Shown here: positions 24,467 through 37,267 of the stretch, in pieces
Position numbering within the stretch: position 1 is the first letter of the stretch
How the letters are laid out: every line of letters starts with the position of its first letter
From: Zhihengliuella alba
GTDB taxonomy: Bacteria > Actinomycetota > Actinomycetes > Actinomycetales > Micrococcaceae
Assembly: GCF_039538765.1 (NCBI RefSeq)
Contig: NZ_BAABCJ010000002.1
Location: forward strand, 62,001-126,000
Direction of reading: 5' to 3'
Length of the DNA: 64,000 nucleotides
Translations under genes and position numbers: made by a program
Notes under the pieces: generated by a model
What the model was told of the DNA's origin: nothing
The model's input: only the letters and a program-made list of their open reading frames with translations
Database searches by the model: none

Positions 24467-24837
24467 GCGAGCACTCCTCCGTGCCAGATCTGCTCCATCC
24501 GGAACAGCATGACGAATACGGTGGCGCCGACGGCGGCGAGCACCAGATTGGACCAGCGGGTCTTGTCCGTGACGGCCCACCAGAAGGCCAGCACGGGGAT
24601 GAGCAGCGCGGTGAGCAGGTAGCCCCAGAACTCCCAGAGCTCGCCGCTGACCGGGTCCCCTCCGGCCTGCCGGATGCCGGCCGTGACGCCGTAGACGATC
24701 AGGAAGAGCTCGACGGCGGCGACGCCGAGGATCGCGATGTCGTCCGGGTAGTCCCGGGCGAAGGTCGCAACGACGGCGACGAGCACCGACACCGCGCACA
24801 CGACGGCGCCGGCGATGAGGAGTCCGGATGCGAGCAC
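24463..24837 (-). CDS. Small integral membrane protein
   Basis: A 124-residue protein with four predicted membrane helices (about 3-25, 33-52, 67-87, 95-112); function not recognised. It starts with GTG at 24835-24837. A weak AAAGG lies about 12 bases upstream. It is immediately followed, with a four-base overlap, by another four-helix protein. Both lie between truB and ribF on the same strand and may be read from the truB transcript. Confidence 0.65.
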   Translation of the reverse strand: MLASGLLIAGAVVCAVSVLVAVVATFARDYPDDIAILGVAAVELFLIVYGVTAGIRQAGGDPVSGELWEFWGYLLTALLIPVLAFWWAVTDKTRWSNLVLAAVGATVFVMLFRMEQIWHGGVLA

Positions 24838-24897
24838 GGGGTTGTTCTGCCTTTCTAGGGTTCCGGGCCTGGCGGCGCCGGGTCGATCCCGGGGACG

Positions 24898-25866
24898 TCA
24901 GGAGGCGGCGAAGACCAGTTCCGGCCGGGCGACGTCGTCCTGGTCCACCAGGAGCGCCACGACCGTGCCGTCCGGTGCGACGGCGGCGACGGGACCGTCC
25001 GCGCCGGTGACGGGGATGCGCCGCCCGAAGCCCAGCTCGGTCGCCTCCTCGGCGGTGAGCATCCGCTCGGGGAAGAGCGCGCGGGCGGCGGAGTCCAGGT
25101 CGAGCATGCCGAATTCCTCGGCCAGTTCTTCCATGGTCCGTGCCGCGTCGATCGAGTACGGGCCCACCTGGGTGCGCCGCAGGACGGTGAGGTGCCCGCC
25201 GACGTCCAGTGCCTCGCCCAGGTCACGGGCGAGGGCGCGGATGTAAGTCCCGGAGGAGCACTCGACGGTGACGTCGACGTCGACGATGCGCCCGGCCTGG
25301 AGCCGGCGCACCTCGTGCACGTCGAACCGGGAGACGGTGACCGGCCGCGGCTGCAGCTCCACGTTCTCGCCCTTGCGGACGCGCGCGTAGGATCGCTGGC
25401 CGTCGACCTTGATCGCGCTGACGGAGGAGGGCACCTGCATGATGTCGCCGGTGAGGCCCACGACGGCGTCGCGCACGGCGTCCTCCGTGACCGCCGCGGC
25501 GATGCGCTCCTGCACCACCTCACCCTCCGCGTCGTCCGTCACCGTGCTCTGGCCGAGCCGGATGGTGGCAGTGTAGGTCTTCCCGGTGCCGACGATGTAG
25601 GTCAGCAGACGGGTGGCCTTGTTGACGCCGACGACGAGCACGCCGGTGGCCATGGGATCGAGCGTTCCGGCATGCCCGACCTTCCGGGTGCCGGCGAGCC
25701 GCCGCATCCGGCCGACCACGTCATGGCTGGTCCAGCCCTTCGGCTTGTCGACGATCACGAGCCCGGACGCGGTGCTCTGCGGCCGCTGGGCGCCCTGCTG
25801 CCGAGCCCCCTGCCGCGGAGCCCCCTGCTGCCGGTTGCCCTCTCCCCTGGTGCCGCCAGCGGTCAC
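24898..25866 (-). CDS. truB: tRNA pseudouridine(55) synthase
   Basis: Makes the universal pseudouridine 55 in the tRNA T-loop. The 322-residue protein has a Gln/Arg/Gly-rich N-terminal tail of about 33 residues, then VIVDKPKGWTSHDVV. The catalytic Asp motif KVGHAGTLDPMATGVL lies near residue 62-76. Also present are GKTYTATIRLG, YSALRVKG-like SAIKVDGQRSYARVR and ECSSGTYIRALARDLG. The GTG start overlaps the rbfA stop codon by four bases, and the gene is the last of the rimP-nusA-ylxR-infB-rbfA-truB series. Confidence 0.95.
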   Translation of the reverse strand: MTAGGTRGEGNRQQGAPRQGARQQGAQRPQSTASGLVIVDKPKGWTSHDVVGRMRRLAGTRKVGHAGTLDPMATGVLVVGVNKATRLLTYIVGTGKTYTATIRLGQSTVTDDAEGEVVQERIAAAVTEDAVRDAVVGLTGDIMQVPSSVSAIKVDGQRSYARVRKGENVELQPRPVTVSRFDVHEVRRLQAGRIVDVDVTVECSSGTYIRALARDLGEALDVGGHLTVLRRTQVGPYSIDAARTMEELAEEFGMLDLDSAARALFPERMLTAEEATELGFGRRIPVTGADGPVAAVAPDGTVVALLVDQDDVARPELVFAAS

Positions 25867-26330
25867 GCGCGCGCTTCCCCGGCCTCGTCGTCGTCCTCGT
25901 CGTCGAGCTCGGACTCGGACTTCTTGTACGGGTCGGGGTCGCCGGCCGGCTTGGCCTGCTGGGCCAGGGCCGCCACCTCGGCGTCGCGCTCCTTGGCCTG
26001 GCGGAGCAGGTCCTCGAGGTGGGACGCGTTGACGGGGATCTCGTCGGCCACGAACTCGAGCGACGGTGTCAGCCGGATCGTGAGGTTCCGGCCGACCTCC
26101 TTGCGGAGCACACCCTTGGCCTTCTCGAGGGCCTTGGCGGCGTCCTCCTTGGCGACGTCGTCGCCGAAGACCGTGTAGTAGATGGTCGCCTGCTGCAGAT
26201 CGCTCGTGACACGGGCGTCCGTCACGGTGATGGAGTCGACGCGGGGGTCCTTCACCACCTTGCCCAGGGCCTGGGCCACGACGACCTTGATTCGCTGCGC
26301 GAGCCGTGCCGCGCGTGCCTGATCAGCCAT
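25863..26330 (-). CDS. rbfA: 30S ribosome-binding factor A
   Basis: Late-stage 30S assembly factor with a KH-like fold. The 155-residue protein opens ARAARLAQRIKVVVAQAL and contains VDSITVTDARVTSDLQQATIYYTV and RNLTIRLTPSLEFVADE. An acidic, disordered tail (KSESELDDEDDDEAGE) extends about 30 residues beyond the fold. The ATG is preceded by AAAGGAGGT at five bases, one of the strongest ribosome binding sites in the window. infB lies upstream across a 105-bp gap that contains a hairpin. Confidence 0.95.
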   Translation of the reverse strand: MADQARAARLAQRIKVVVAQALGKVVKDPRVDSITVTDARVTSDLQQATIYYTVFGDDVAKEDAAKALEKAKGVLRKEVGRNLTIRLTPSLEFVADEIPVNASHLEDLLRQAKERDAEVAALAQQAKPAGDPDPYKKSESELDDEDDDEAGEARA

Positions 26331-26385
26331 GCTGACCTCCTTTGGAGCGATCTCTGGTAGAGAAAACTTATCAATGAACGCGAGC

Positions 26386-26416
26386 GACGGCGGGCCCGCT
26401 GTGCGAGCCCGCCGTC
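26386..26416 (-). terminator. Hairpin between infB and rbfA
   Basis: A perfect ten-pair stem GACGGCGGGC / GCCCGCCGTC with an 11-base loop, about 20 bases after the infB stop codon. A T-run (GTTTTCT on the minus strand) comes only about 20 bases later. It may be a partial terminator, attenuator or mRNA-stabilising stem inside the operon. Confidence 0.4.
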
Positions 26417-26435
26417 GTCAGCGCGGTGCGCGGGA

Positions 26436-29300
<2,865 letters not shown>

Positions 29301-29460
29301 ATTTCTCCTGTCTCGGTCCGCCCCTGCACTCGAAAGAACTAGAGGTGAACCGTCGTTTTCCTACTCGTCCGGCGGTCGCGCGTTCGCGGCGCACCGGTTG
29401 CGGCGCATAACTCGTATGTCATAGCTAGGCGCTCATCGCTTGCCGCTCATCGGGTTTCCA

Positions 29461-29793
29461 TCAGATTTCTGACCCGCTTTCAGGTTGGACGGTTACGTCG
29501 GCGCGCCCCATGGAGTGGAACGCGTCGATGGCTGCGGTCAGCTGCGCCTCGTCGGGCATGGACACCTGGGCCCGGAAGGCCCGGTTGAACGCCCGCTTCT
29601 TGGCGGCTGCTGCAGCACACGCCGGATCCGGGTGCAGCCATGCACCACGTCCGGACATGCGTCGGCGGAGATCCGGGACGACGGCGGTCTGGCCGCCCTC
29701 GCTCTTCTCCCTCACCCAACGCATCAGCTGAGTCTGGTCGGCGACCTGTCGGCATCCGATGCACGTCCGCTGCGGGCTCTGCTGCTCGCTCAC
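29461..29793 (-). CDS. YlxR family RNA-binding protein (DUF448)
   Basis: Small basic protein of the nusA-infB operon. The 110-residue product begins SEQQSPQRTCIGCRQVADQTQLMR, the YlxR hallmark, followed by GRGAWLHPDPAC and KKRAFNRAFR. The family binds RNA, and in several bacteria has been linked to RNase P or transcription control, but its role is not settled. The start is placed at GTG 29791-29793 because homologous sequence begins there; AGGAG lies about 11 bases upstream. An ATG 11 codons earlier is an alternative. Confidence 0.85.
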   Translation of the reverse strand: MSEQQSPQRTCIGCRQVADQTQLMRWVREKSEGGQTAVVPDLRRRMSGRGAWLHPDPACAAAAAKKRAFNRAFRAQVSMPDEAQLTAAIDAFHSMGRADVTVQPESGSEI

Positions 29794-29901
29794 GTGACGT
29801 CGTATCTCCTGCCTGCCCCGCATGACTGCGGGTACTCGCCAACACACTCCGGCCCCCGGCGGACCGCACAGCGATGCGGACCCGCAGGTGAGCCGTAGTC
29901 C

Positions 29902-29907
29902 AGTCTA
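29902..29907 (-). promoter_or_regulatory. Candidate -10 element upstream of ylxR-infB
   Basis: TAGACT on the minus strand in the 190-bp nusA-ylxR gap, about 110 bases before the ylxR start codon and just after a GC-rich hairpin. No good -35. It would give ylxR-infB an internal promoter. Confidence 0.35.
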
Positions 29908-29927
29908 CCGCGCCGGGACCGACTCGT

Positions 29928-29954
29928 CGCCCCGGCCCGCTCGTGGGCGGGGCG
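29928..29954 (-). terminator. GC-rich hairpin after nusA
   Basis: CGCCCC-G-GCCC, a six-base loop, then GGGC-GGGGCG: a ten-pair stem with one bulged base, about 30 bases after the nusA stop codon. There is no T-tract. It is a possible weak terminator ahead of the ylxR promoter. Confidence 0.3.
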
Positions 29955-29983
29955 CGCTCCCCCGACGCCGACGCGGGGAGCCG

Positions 29984-30958
29984 CTACTCGGCGGCCCTGG
30001 CGTCGGAGACGATGTCGATGCGCCACCCCGTCAGCTTGGCGGCGAGGCGGGCGTTCTGGCCCTCCTTGCCGATCGCCAGCGAGAGCTGGTAGTCGGGGAC
30101 CACCACGCGGGCCTGGCGGGCCGCCTCGTCGACGATGGTGACCGAGCTGACCTTCGACGGGGAGAGCGCGGCGGCGATGAACTTGGCCGGGTCCTCGTCA
30201 TAGTCGACGATGTCGATCTTCTCGTCGTTCAGGTCGCTCATGACCGCGCGCACACGGGTTCCCATCTCGCCGATGCAGGCGCCCTTCGCGTTGATGCCGG
30301 GCTTGCGGGCGTGGACCGCCATCTTGGTGCGGTGGCCGGCCTCGCGGGCCAGCGCCACGATCTCCACCGTGCCGTCGGCGATCTCGGGGACCTCGAACTC
30401 GAAGAGCCGGCGGACCAGGTTCGGGTGCGAGCGCGAGAGCGTGATCGACGGTCCCTTGAGGCCCTTGCTCACGCCGGTCACGTAGGCGCGGATGCGGCGG
30501 CCGTGGGAGTAGTCCTCCCCGGGGACCTGCTCGGGCGGCGGGAGCAGGCCCTCGATCTCGCCGAGGTCCACCTGCACCATGTGTGGGTTGTTGCCCTGCT
30601 GGATCTGCCCGGAGATCAGCTCGCCCTCCTTGCCCTTGAAACGTCCGAGGATGCTGTCGTCCTCGGCGTCGCGCAGGCGCTGCATGATCACCTGCCGGGC
30701 GGTCGAGGCGGCGATCCGCCCGAAGCCCTCCGGGGTGTCGTCGAACTCGCCGACGACCTCGCCGTTATGCTCGATCTCCTTGGCCCAGATGGTCACGTGA
30801 CCGGTCCGCGGGTCCATCTCCGCCCGGGCGGCCGTGAAGGCGCCGGGCGTCTTGTGGTACGCCGCGAGCAACGCCTGCTCCATCGTCGGGATCAGCCTCT
30901 CGAGCGAGATGCCGCGCTCGCTGACCAGGAGGCGCAGTGCTCCCATATCGATGTCCAT
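29984..30958 (-). CDS. nusA: Transcription termination/antitermination factor NusA
   Basis: RNA polymerase-associated elongation factor. The 324-residue protein has the N-terminal polymerase-binding domain (about 1-110), an S1 domain (GELISGQIQQGNNPHMVQVDLG) and two KH domains with the signature CIGEMGTRVRAVMSDL and QLSLAIGKEGQNARLAAKLTGWRIDI. It lacks the acidic repeats found in enterobacterial NusA, as is normal for actinobacteria. The ATG follows the rimP stop codon directly, with GGAGG five bases upstream. Confidence 0.97.
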   Translation of the reverse strand: MDIDMGALRLLVSERGISLERLIPTMEQALLAAYHKTPGAFTAARAEMDPRTGHVTIWAKEIEHNGEVVGEFDDTPEGFGRIAASTARQVIMQRLRDAEDDSILGRFKGKEGELISGQIQQGNNPHMVQVDLGEIEGLLPPPEQVPGEDYSHGRRIRAYVTGVSKGLKGPSITLSRSHPNLVRRLFEFEVPEIADGTVEIVALAREAGHRTKMAVHARKPGINAKGACIGEMGTRVRAVMSDLNDEKIDIVDYDEDPAKFIAAALSPSKVSSVTIVDEAARQARVVVPDYQLSLAIGKEGQNARLAAKLTGWRIDIVSDARAAE

Positions 30959-31537
30959 CTAGGCCTCCTCTGCCTGCCCGTCGACCTGGAGGTCGACGAA
31001 GTCTTCTGTGCCGTCGCCGGCGGGTCGGTTGAACTCGACCTCCACCCTGCCCCGGCGGATCTGGTCGAACGGCACCCGTACGGGTTCGCCGGTCTTGGGT
31101 TTCATGCCCTTCTTCACGGGCAGCTGCGGCACGAGGACGACGCCGTCGTCCGTGACCTCGGTGAGCCGTCCGGTGATGTTCTCGTCGCCGGCGATATTGG
31201 CGGCGACCAGCCGGCCGAGGTTCCGGCGCCAGTGGCGCGGCTCCGTCAGCGGGCGGCTCACGCCGAAGGACGAGACCTCGAGGTCGTACGGGGCGTCCGT
31301 GTCGTGGGGGTCGGCGTCGAGCGCGGCGGACACGGACTGGGAGACCTCGGCGATCGTGTCGAGGTCGACGCCCTCCGTGCCCTCGGCGCGGTCCACGACC
31401 ACATGGAGCGCCCGGTGGTCGGCCGAACGGCGGATCTCAACATCTTCCAGGATCAGGCCGTGGGCGGCGACGGTGGGCCTCAGGTAGTCCGCGAGGCGGG
31501 CGGCCTCTGCTTGGGTCTCTTCCGGCTTCCCGGACAT
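30959..31537 (-). CDS. rimP: Ribosome maturation factor RimP
   Basis: 30S assembly factor and first gene of the nusA-infB operon. The 192-residue protein has LRPTVAAHGLILEDVEIRR, VDLDTIAEVSQSVSAALDAD and the RimP signature YDLEVSSFGVSRPLTEPRHWRR. The C-terminal Sm-like domain carries a slightly acidic tail. An in-frame GTG lies four codons upstream, but the ATG at 31535-31537 is favoured by GGAGGA immediately before it. Confidence 0.95.
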   Translation of the reverse strand: MSGKPEETQAEAARLADYLRPTVAAHGLILEDVEIRRSADHRALHVVVDRAEGTEGVDLDTIAEVSQSVSAALDADPHDTDAPYDLEVSSFGVSRPLTEPRHWRRNLGRLVAANIAGDENITGRLTEVTDDGVVLVPQLPVKKGMKPKTGEPVRVPFDQIRRGRVEVEFNRPAGDGTEDFVDLQVDGQAEEA

Positions 31538-31571
31538 TGTTCCTCCCACATATTCGATGTTGTGCGCACCA

Positions 31572-31577
31572 GACTAT
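31572..31577 (-). promoter_or_regulatory. Candidate -10 element of the rimP-nusA operon
   Basis: TAGTCT on the minus strand, 34 bases before the rimP ATG, in a locally AT-richer patch (GAAAATCGATAGTCT). A short leader with GGAGG follows. Confidence 0.4.
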
Positions 31578-31778
31578 CGATTTTCACCGGCTCCCGCTGG
31601 GGCCGGACCATCCCGGCCGGCGCGGTCCCGCCCCGGGGTGGGACGCCCGTCACGGACGCGGCGGGCTCCCCCGGTGGAATGGGCACCGTCTGCCCGGGCG
31701 GGTCCACGGCACCGCCGCGGCGGCCGCACCGGGCCGGATCGCCCGGGTGCCGGCGGCCGCGTGGGATGATCGGAGGCG

Positions 31779-33185
31779 ATGAGCCAGCGCCCCAGCCCCC
31801 CGAGATCCGCACCCTCCGGCCGAGGACGGGCGCACGACGGCGCGCCCCGGCCCCCGCGCTCGGCTCGCCTGAAGCGGGGGCTCCGGCAGCTGACAGTCTT
31901 CGCGATCCTGGCGCTGATCATCGTCGCCCTCGGCACGACAGCCATCACGGGCGGGGCCCGCGACCCCGAGCAGGCCGCGGATCCGAGTGTCGAACAACAC
32001 GTCGCCGCGCTGGCCGCGGGAGCCGCTGCCCTGGGCGGGGAGCTCCCCGCCACGCTGCGGGAGTCGGTCTCCCGGCAGAGCCGTCTGCTCGGCCCGCCCC
32101 AGACCACGGAGCCCCTCTTCTCGTGGCTTCCGGAGAGCGATCCCCGGGAGCCGGTGATCCCGCCGGCCGACGACGTGGCCGGGTTCGCCGACCAGCTGGA
32201 GGCCACGGCCCGGCTGATCCTCCAGACGGCGCTGCGGGCCCCCCTCGACCCCGCGACCGGACCCGAGGGCGGGCAGGAGGACGGGCACGAGGGCGGACGC
32301 GACGAGGGGCACGGTGCCGTGGCGCCCGAGCGCCTGCGCACGCTCGTCGCCGTGGGGCTGGAGCAGATCCAGGCCCTCGAGACCCTCGACGCCGAGCGGG
32401 CCGAGGCGCTGCGCGCCGAGGTCGGCGCCGCGGCGCTCGAGTCCGCGTCGGCGCCGTCGACCGCTGCACCGTCGACCGCTGCACCGTCGGCAGCTGCACC
32501 GTCGGTAGCTGGGTCCAGCCCGGACGCCCCGGACCGGGCATCCGACGACGCGGCGTCCCCGACGGCGGGGACCGATGCGGGGCAGACCGGAGGCGCGGGC
32601 CGCGAGAGCGCGGAGACCGGGAGCGCTGCGCCGGAGGCGACGCACTCCGACGCCGAGGCACCGTCCGGTGCCGCGTCGCCGTCCCGGGAGGCGCCCGAGC
32701 CCGTGGCCGGGGAGCGGTGCGCGCCGGTCGCGGCCGCCGCCGACGCGGCCTACCGGACGGCGTACCTGTACGAGTACGGCGCGGTCCGCTCGCAGGTCGA
32801 TTGGCCGGACCAGGGAGTCGTCGGCGATCCCTCGACCGGCGCCGAGGAGTCCGCTGCGGGCCTCGGCGAGCCGCTGGCCGCTTCGCCGGTCGCGGACCCG
32901 GCCGCCTGGTGGCCCACCGCCGATCGGCGCGAGGCCCTCGGCGACCGGCTCGCCGATCTGCTGCCGCAGGGCTGCGTGGCGGTGCGGGAACCGGCCTACG
33001 CGGCACCCGCCGACCCGGAACTGCCGGACGCGCTCGCGGAGACGGAGGTCCAGCTGGCCCTCGCGCTGCGCGACGCCGCCGCGGCCGCCCCGGTCTCCCA
33101 GCGCGGCTGGCTCCTGGTCGAGGCGCTCGCGGCCACCGCGCGCGCGACCGAGGAGCCCTGGCTCACGCTGACGGCGGAGGGCTAG
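31779..33185 (+). CDS. Membrane-anchored Ala-rich protein with DUF4439-like (ferritin-like) C-terminus
   Basis: A 468-residue protein of unknown function. A basic N-terminus (about 1-35) precedes one membrane helix (LTVFAILALIIVALGTTAI), which would leave the rest outside the cell. An outer helical region (about 65-200) and an Ala/Ser/Pro linker (about 220-310) follow. The final domain contains CAPVAAAADAAYRTAYLYEYG and resembles DUF4439 ferritin-like proteins. Actinobacteria commonly carry alanine-rich membrane proteins of this kind divergent from rimP. No metal-ligand set is clear enough to claim iron binding. The ATG follows GGAGGCG closely; the linker DNA holds 15-base tandem repeats. Confidence 0.6.
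   Translation: MSQRPSPPRSAPSGRGRAHDGAPRPPRSARLKRGLRQLTVFAILALIIVALGTTAITGGARDPEQAADPSVEQHVAALAAGAAALGGELPATLRESVSRQSRLLGPPQTTEPLFSWLPESDPREPVIPPADDVAGFADQLEATARLILQTALRAPLDPATGPEGGQEDGHEGGRDEGHGAVAPERLRTLVAVGLEQIQALETLDAERAEALRAEVGAAALESASAPSTAAPSTAAPSAAAPSVAGSSPDAPDRASDDAASPTAGTDAGQTGGAGRESAETGSAAPEATHSDAEAPSGAASPSREAPEPVAGERCAPVAAAADAAYRTAYLYEYGAVRSQVDWPDQGVVGDPSTGAEESAAGLGEPLAASPVADPAAWWPTADRREALGDRLADLLPQGCVAVREPAYAAPADPELPDALAETEVQLALALRDAAAAAPVSQRGWLLVEALAATARATEEPWLTLTAEG
32454..32510 (+). repeat. 15-bp tandem repeat in the DUF4439-like gene
   Basis: Nearly four copies of a 15-base unit (CCGTCGACCGCTGCA and variants) encode APSTA APSTA APSAA APSVA in the extracytoplasmic linker. The period is a multiple of three, so copy number can change without a frameshift. 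Confidence 0.8.
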
Positions 33186-33210
33186 GCGCTCTCGACCCGA
33201 CGGCGGAGGG

Positions 33211-34038
33211 TCAGAAGTTCTCGACGACGACGTCGTACCCGAGCCGGAGGATCAGGACGGAGACGACGATCAGGAACACGATCCGGATGAACTTGCTGCC
33301 CCGGGTCACGGCCATGCGTGCCCCCGTGTAGCCGCCGAGCATGTTGGCGACCCCGAGGGCCAGTCCGAGGCCCCACAGGACGTGGCCGGTGGGAATGAAG
33401 AAGACCAGGGAGCCGAGATTCGTGGCCATGTTGACCAGCTTGGCCTTGGCCGAGGCGTCCAGGAAGTTGTAGCCCATCGCGATCACCATGGCGATGATCA
33501 GGAAGGAACCGGTCCCGGGGCCGATCATCCCGTCGTAGAAGCCGATGATCGCCCCGATCGTGCCGGCGGCGACGTAGTGCCTGGCACCCTGGTGCCGCAG
33601 TTGCGTCAGTTCCCCGACCGTCGGCTTGACCGCGGTGAACACGGCGACGGCGACGAGCGCCGCGACGATGATCGGCTTGAAGACCGCCGGGGGCAGCAGC
33701 GTGGCCACCACGGCGCCGCCGAAGCTCCCGGCGAGGGCGATCAGGGCCATGGGAATGGCTGTCCTGAGGTCCGGGTGGACGCGACGGTAGTAGGTCACGG
33801 CGCTCGTGGTGGTCCCGAAGATGGAACCCAGCTTGTTGGTGGCCAGGGCCTGGACCGGGCTGACGCCGGGGACCAGCAGGAGGGCGGGCAGCTGGAGCAG
33901 CCCGCCCCCGCCGACGACGGCGTCGATCCACCCGGCGGCGAAGCCGACGAGAACGATCAGGGCCAGTGTCCCGGCCTGGATGCCGTCGAGGCCGGACCCG
34001 TCCAGGAAGCCGAATTCAGCGCCGGTGAAGAGCTCCAC
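33211..34038 (-). CDS. TSUP family (TauE/SafE) transporter
   Basis: A 275-residue polytopic membrane protein with about eight hydrophobic segments. The TSUP features are AAGWIDAVVGGGGLLQLPALL near residue 40, the ALATNKLGSIFGTTTSA segment, and the mirrored motif FYDGMIGPGTGSFL in the second half. The family exports or imports sulfur-containing or organic anions; the substrate here is unknown. It uses a GTG start. It converges with the DUF4439-like gene and lies downstream of proS on the same strand, 27 bases away. Confidence 0.88.
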   Translation of the reverse strand: MELFTGAEFGFLDGSGLDGIQAGTLALIVLVGFAAGWIDAVVGGGGLLQLPALLLVPGVSPVQALATNKLGSIFGTTTSAVTYYRRVHPDLRTAIPMALIALAGSFGGAVVATLLPPAVFKPIIVAALVAVAVFTAVKPTVGELTQLRHQGARHYVAAGTIGAIIGFYDGMIGPGTGSFLIIAMVIAMGYNFLDASAKAKLVNMATNLGSLVFFIPTGHVLWGLGLALGVANMLGGYTGARMAVTRGSKFIRIVFLIVVSVLILRLGYDVVVENF

Positions 34039-34065
34039 GTCCGGAACCGGTAACGCCGGGGCCGG

Positions 34066-35871
<1,806 letters not shown>

Positions 35872-36009
35872 TAGCGTTCCGATCTACGAACTTCTCAGTA
35901 CAAATCCTCACTCCCGCACAGGGCGGTGTTGAACCCCCACTGTAGCGTGACGACGCGGCAGAACGCGTCATCGGGAACCGCCGTCGCGACACCGCGGTGC
36001 CCCGGTCAA

Positions 36010-36015
36010 TAGAGT
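36010..36015 (+). promoter_or_regulatory. Candidate -10 element upstream of the BenE-type gene
   Basis: TAGAGT (within CAATAGAGT) lies eight bases before the GTG at 36024, with no Shine-Dalgarno sequence. It is a possible leaderless start with a slightly long spacer. Confidence 0.4.
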
Positions 36016-36023
36016 GGACCTCC

Positions 36024-37199
36024 GTGCCCACCATCTCGGATCTCTCCCAGCCGGTCTCGGCCGGAATCGTCGGCGCCGTCACCGGCTTCGCGTCGTCCTT
36101 CGCGATCGTCCTCGCCGGCCTGACGGCCGTCGGCGCCACGCCGGGGCAGCTATCCTCCGCCCTGCTCGTGCTCTGTCTGGCGCAGGGCGGGCTGGCCATG
36201 CTCCTGAGCTGGCGCTACCGCATGCCGGTCTCCTTCGCCTGGTCGACGCCGGGCGCCGCGCTGCTCGTGACCGCGGGCGCGGTCACGGACGATTTCGCCG
36301 CGGCCGTCGGCGGGTTCGTGCTGTGCGCCGCGCTCATCGTCCTCACGGGCTGCTGGCCCGTGCTCGGGCGGCTGATCAACCGGATCCCGCCGTCGATCGC
36401 GGCCGCCATGCTCGCCGGCATCCTCTTCCCGATCTGCCTCGCCCCCGTCACGGCCGCCGTCGAGCTCCCGCTCGTGGCGCTGCCGATCATCCTGGTCTGG
36501 CTGGTGCTGCAGCGGTTCGCACCCCGCTGGGCGGTGCCGGCGGCGATGGCCGCCACCGCGGTCGGGGTCGCGTTCGTCGCGGAGCCCTCCGCCGCCGGCC
36601 AGCCCGGCTGGCCGGCCCTCGCCCTCGTCGCCCCGGTCTGGGACCCGGCCGTCATGGTCGCTCTGGGCGTGCCCCTCTACATCGTGACCATGGCGGGCCA
36701 GAACATCCCCGGCTTCGCGGTCCTGACGACGTTCGGCTACCGCCGCGACATCAGCCGCTCGGTCCTGCTGAGCACCGGGGCCGCGAGCGGCCTCGGCGCC
36801 CTGGCCGCCGCCCCGCCGATGAACCTCGCCGCCCTGTCGGCGGCCATCATGGCCGGTCCCGACGCCCATGCGGACACGGAACGGCGCTGGATCGCGGCCT
36901 TCGCCGGCGGGGCCACCTATCTGGTGCTCGGTCTGGCGGCTCCGCTGGCGACCCTCCTGGTGGAGGCCGCGCCGCCGTCGCTGATCCAGGCGGCCGCCGG
37001 CCTGGCCCTGATGGGCGCGATGATCAACGCCGTGGGCACGGCGTTCGAGCGTCCGGACCACCGGCTCGTGGCGCTCGGGACATTCCTCGTGGTGGCCTCG
37101 GGCACCACCATCGCCGGCGTGGGGTCGGCCTTCTGGGGGCTCGTCGCGGGCGGTTTCCTGCTCCTGACGGTCAGGCGTGCCCCGCGCGCCCCCTCCTGA
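36024..37199 (+). CDS. BenE-type benzoate/anion:proton symporter family
   Basis: A 391-residue membrane protein with about twelve helices. The N-terminal GFASSFAIVLAGLTAVGATPGQ, SWRYRMPVSFAWSTPGAALL and the later VTMAGQNIPGFAVLTTFGYR and APPMNLAALSAAIMAG match the BenE family, related to the nucleobase-cation/STAS fold carriers. No benzoate-degradation genes are nearby, so the substrate is open. The start is set at GTG 36024 by the promoter spacing and N-terminus; a GTG nine codons upstream lies ahead of the -10 box. Confidence 0.85.
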   Translation: MPTISDLSQPVSAGIVGAVTGFASSFAIVLAGLTAVGATPGQLSSALLVLCLAQGGLAMLLSWRYRMPVSFAWSTPGAALLVTAGAVTDDFAAAVGGFVLCAALIVLTGCWPVLGRLINRIPPSIAAAMLAGILFPICLAPVTAAVELPLVALPIILVWLVLQRFAPRWAVPAAMAATAVGVAFVAEPSAAGQPGWPALALVAPVWDPAVMVALGVPLYIVTMAGQNIPGFAVLTTFGYRRDISRSVLLSTGAASGLGALAAAPPMNLAALSAAIMAGPDAHADTERRWIAAFAGGATYLVLGLAAPLATLLVEAAPPSLIQAAAGLALMGAMINAVGTAFERPDHRLVALGTFLVVASGTTIAGVGSAFWGLVAGGFLLLTVRRAPRAPS

Positions 37200-37267
37200 C
37201 CGAATCGGAGGCGCCCGGCGCCGTTGACCCCTCGGGCGGCCGTCCGTCGCCGGCTCCCGGGGCCCAC

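Noticed and set aside
29822..33331. A plus-strand open frame of about 1170 codons across nusA, rimP and the DUF4439-like gene
   Set aside because: It crosses several real genes and promoters in the wrong frame and shows no recognisable motif.
35872..36023. Possible T-box or riboswitch ahead of proS
   Set aside because: No specifier loop, T-box consensus or long leader was seen, and actinobacterial T-boxes are mainly found at ileS.
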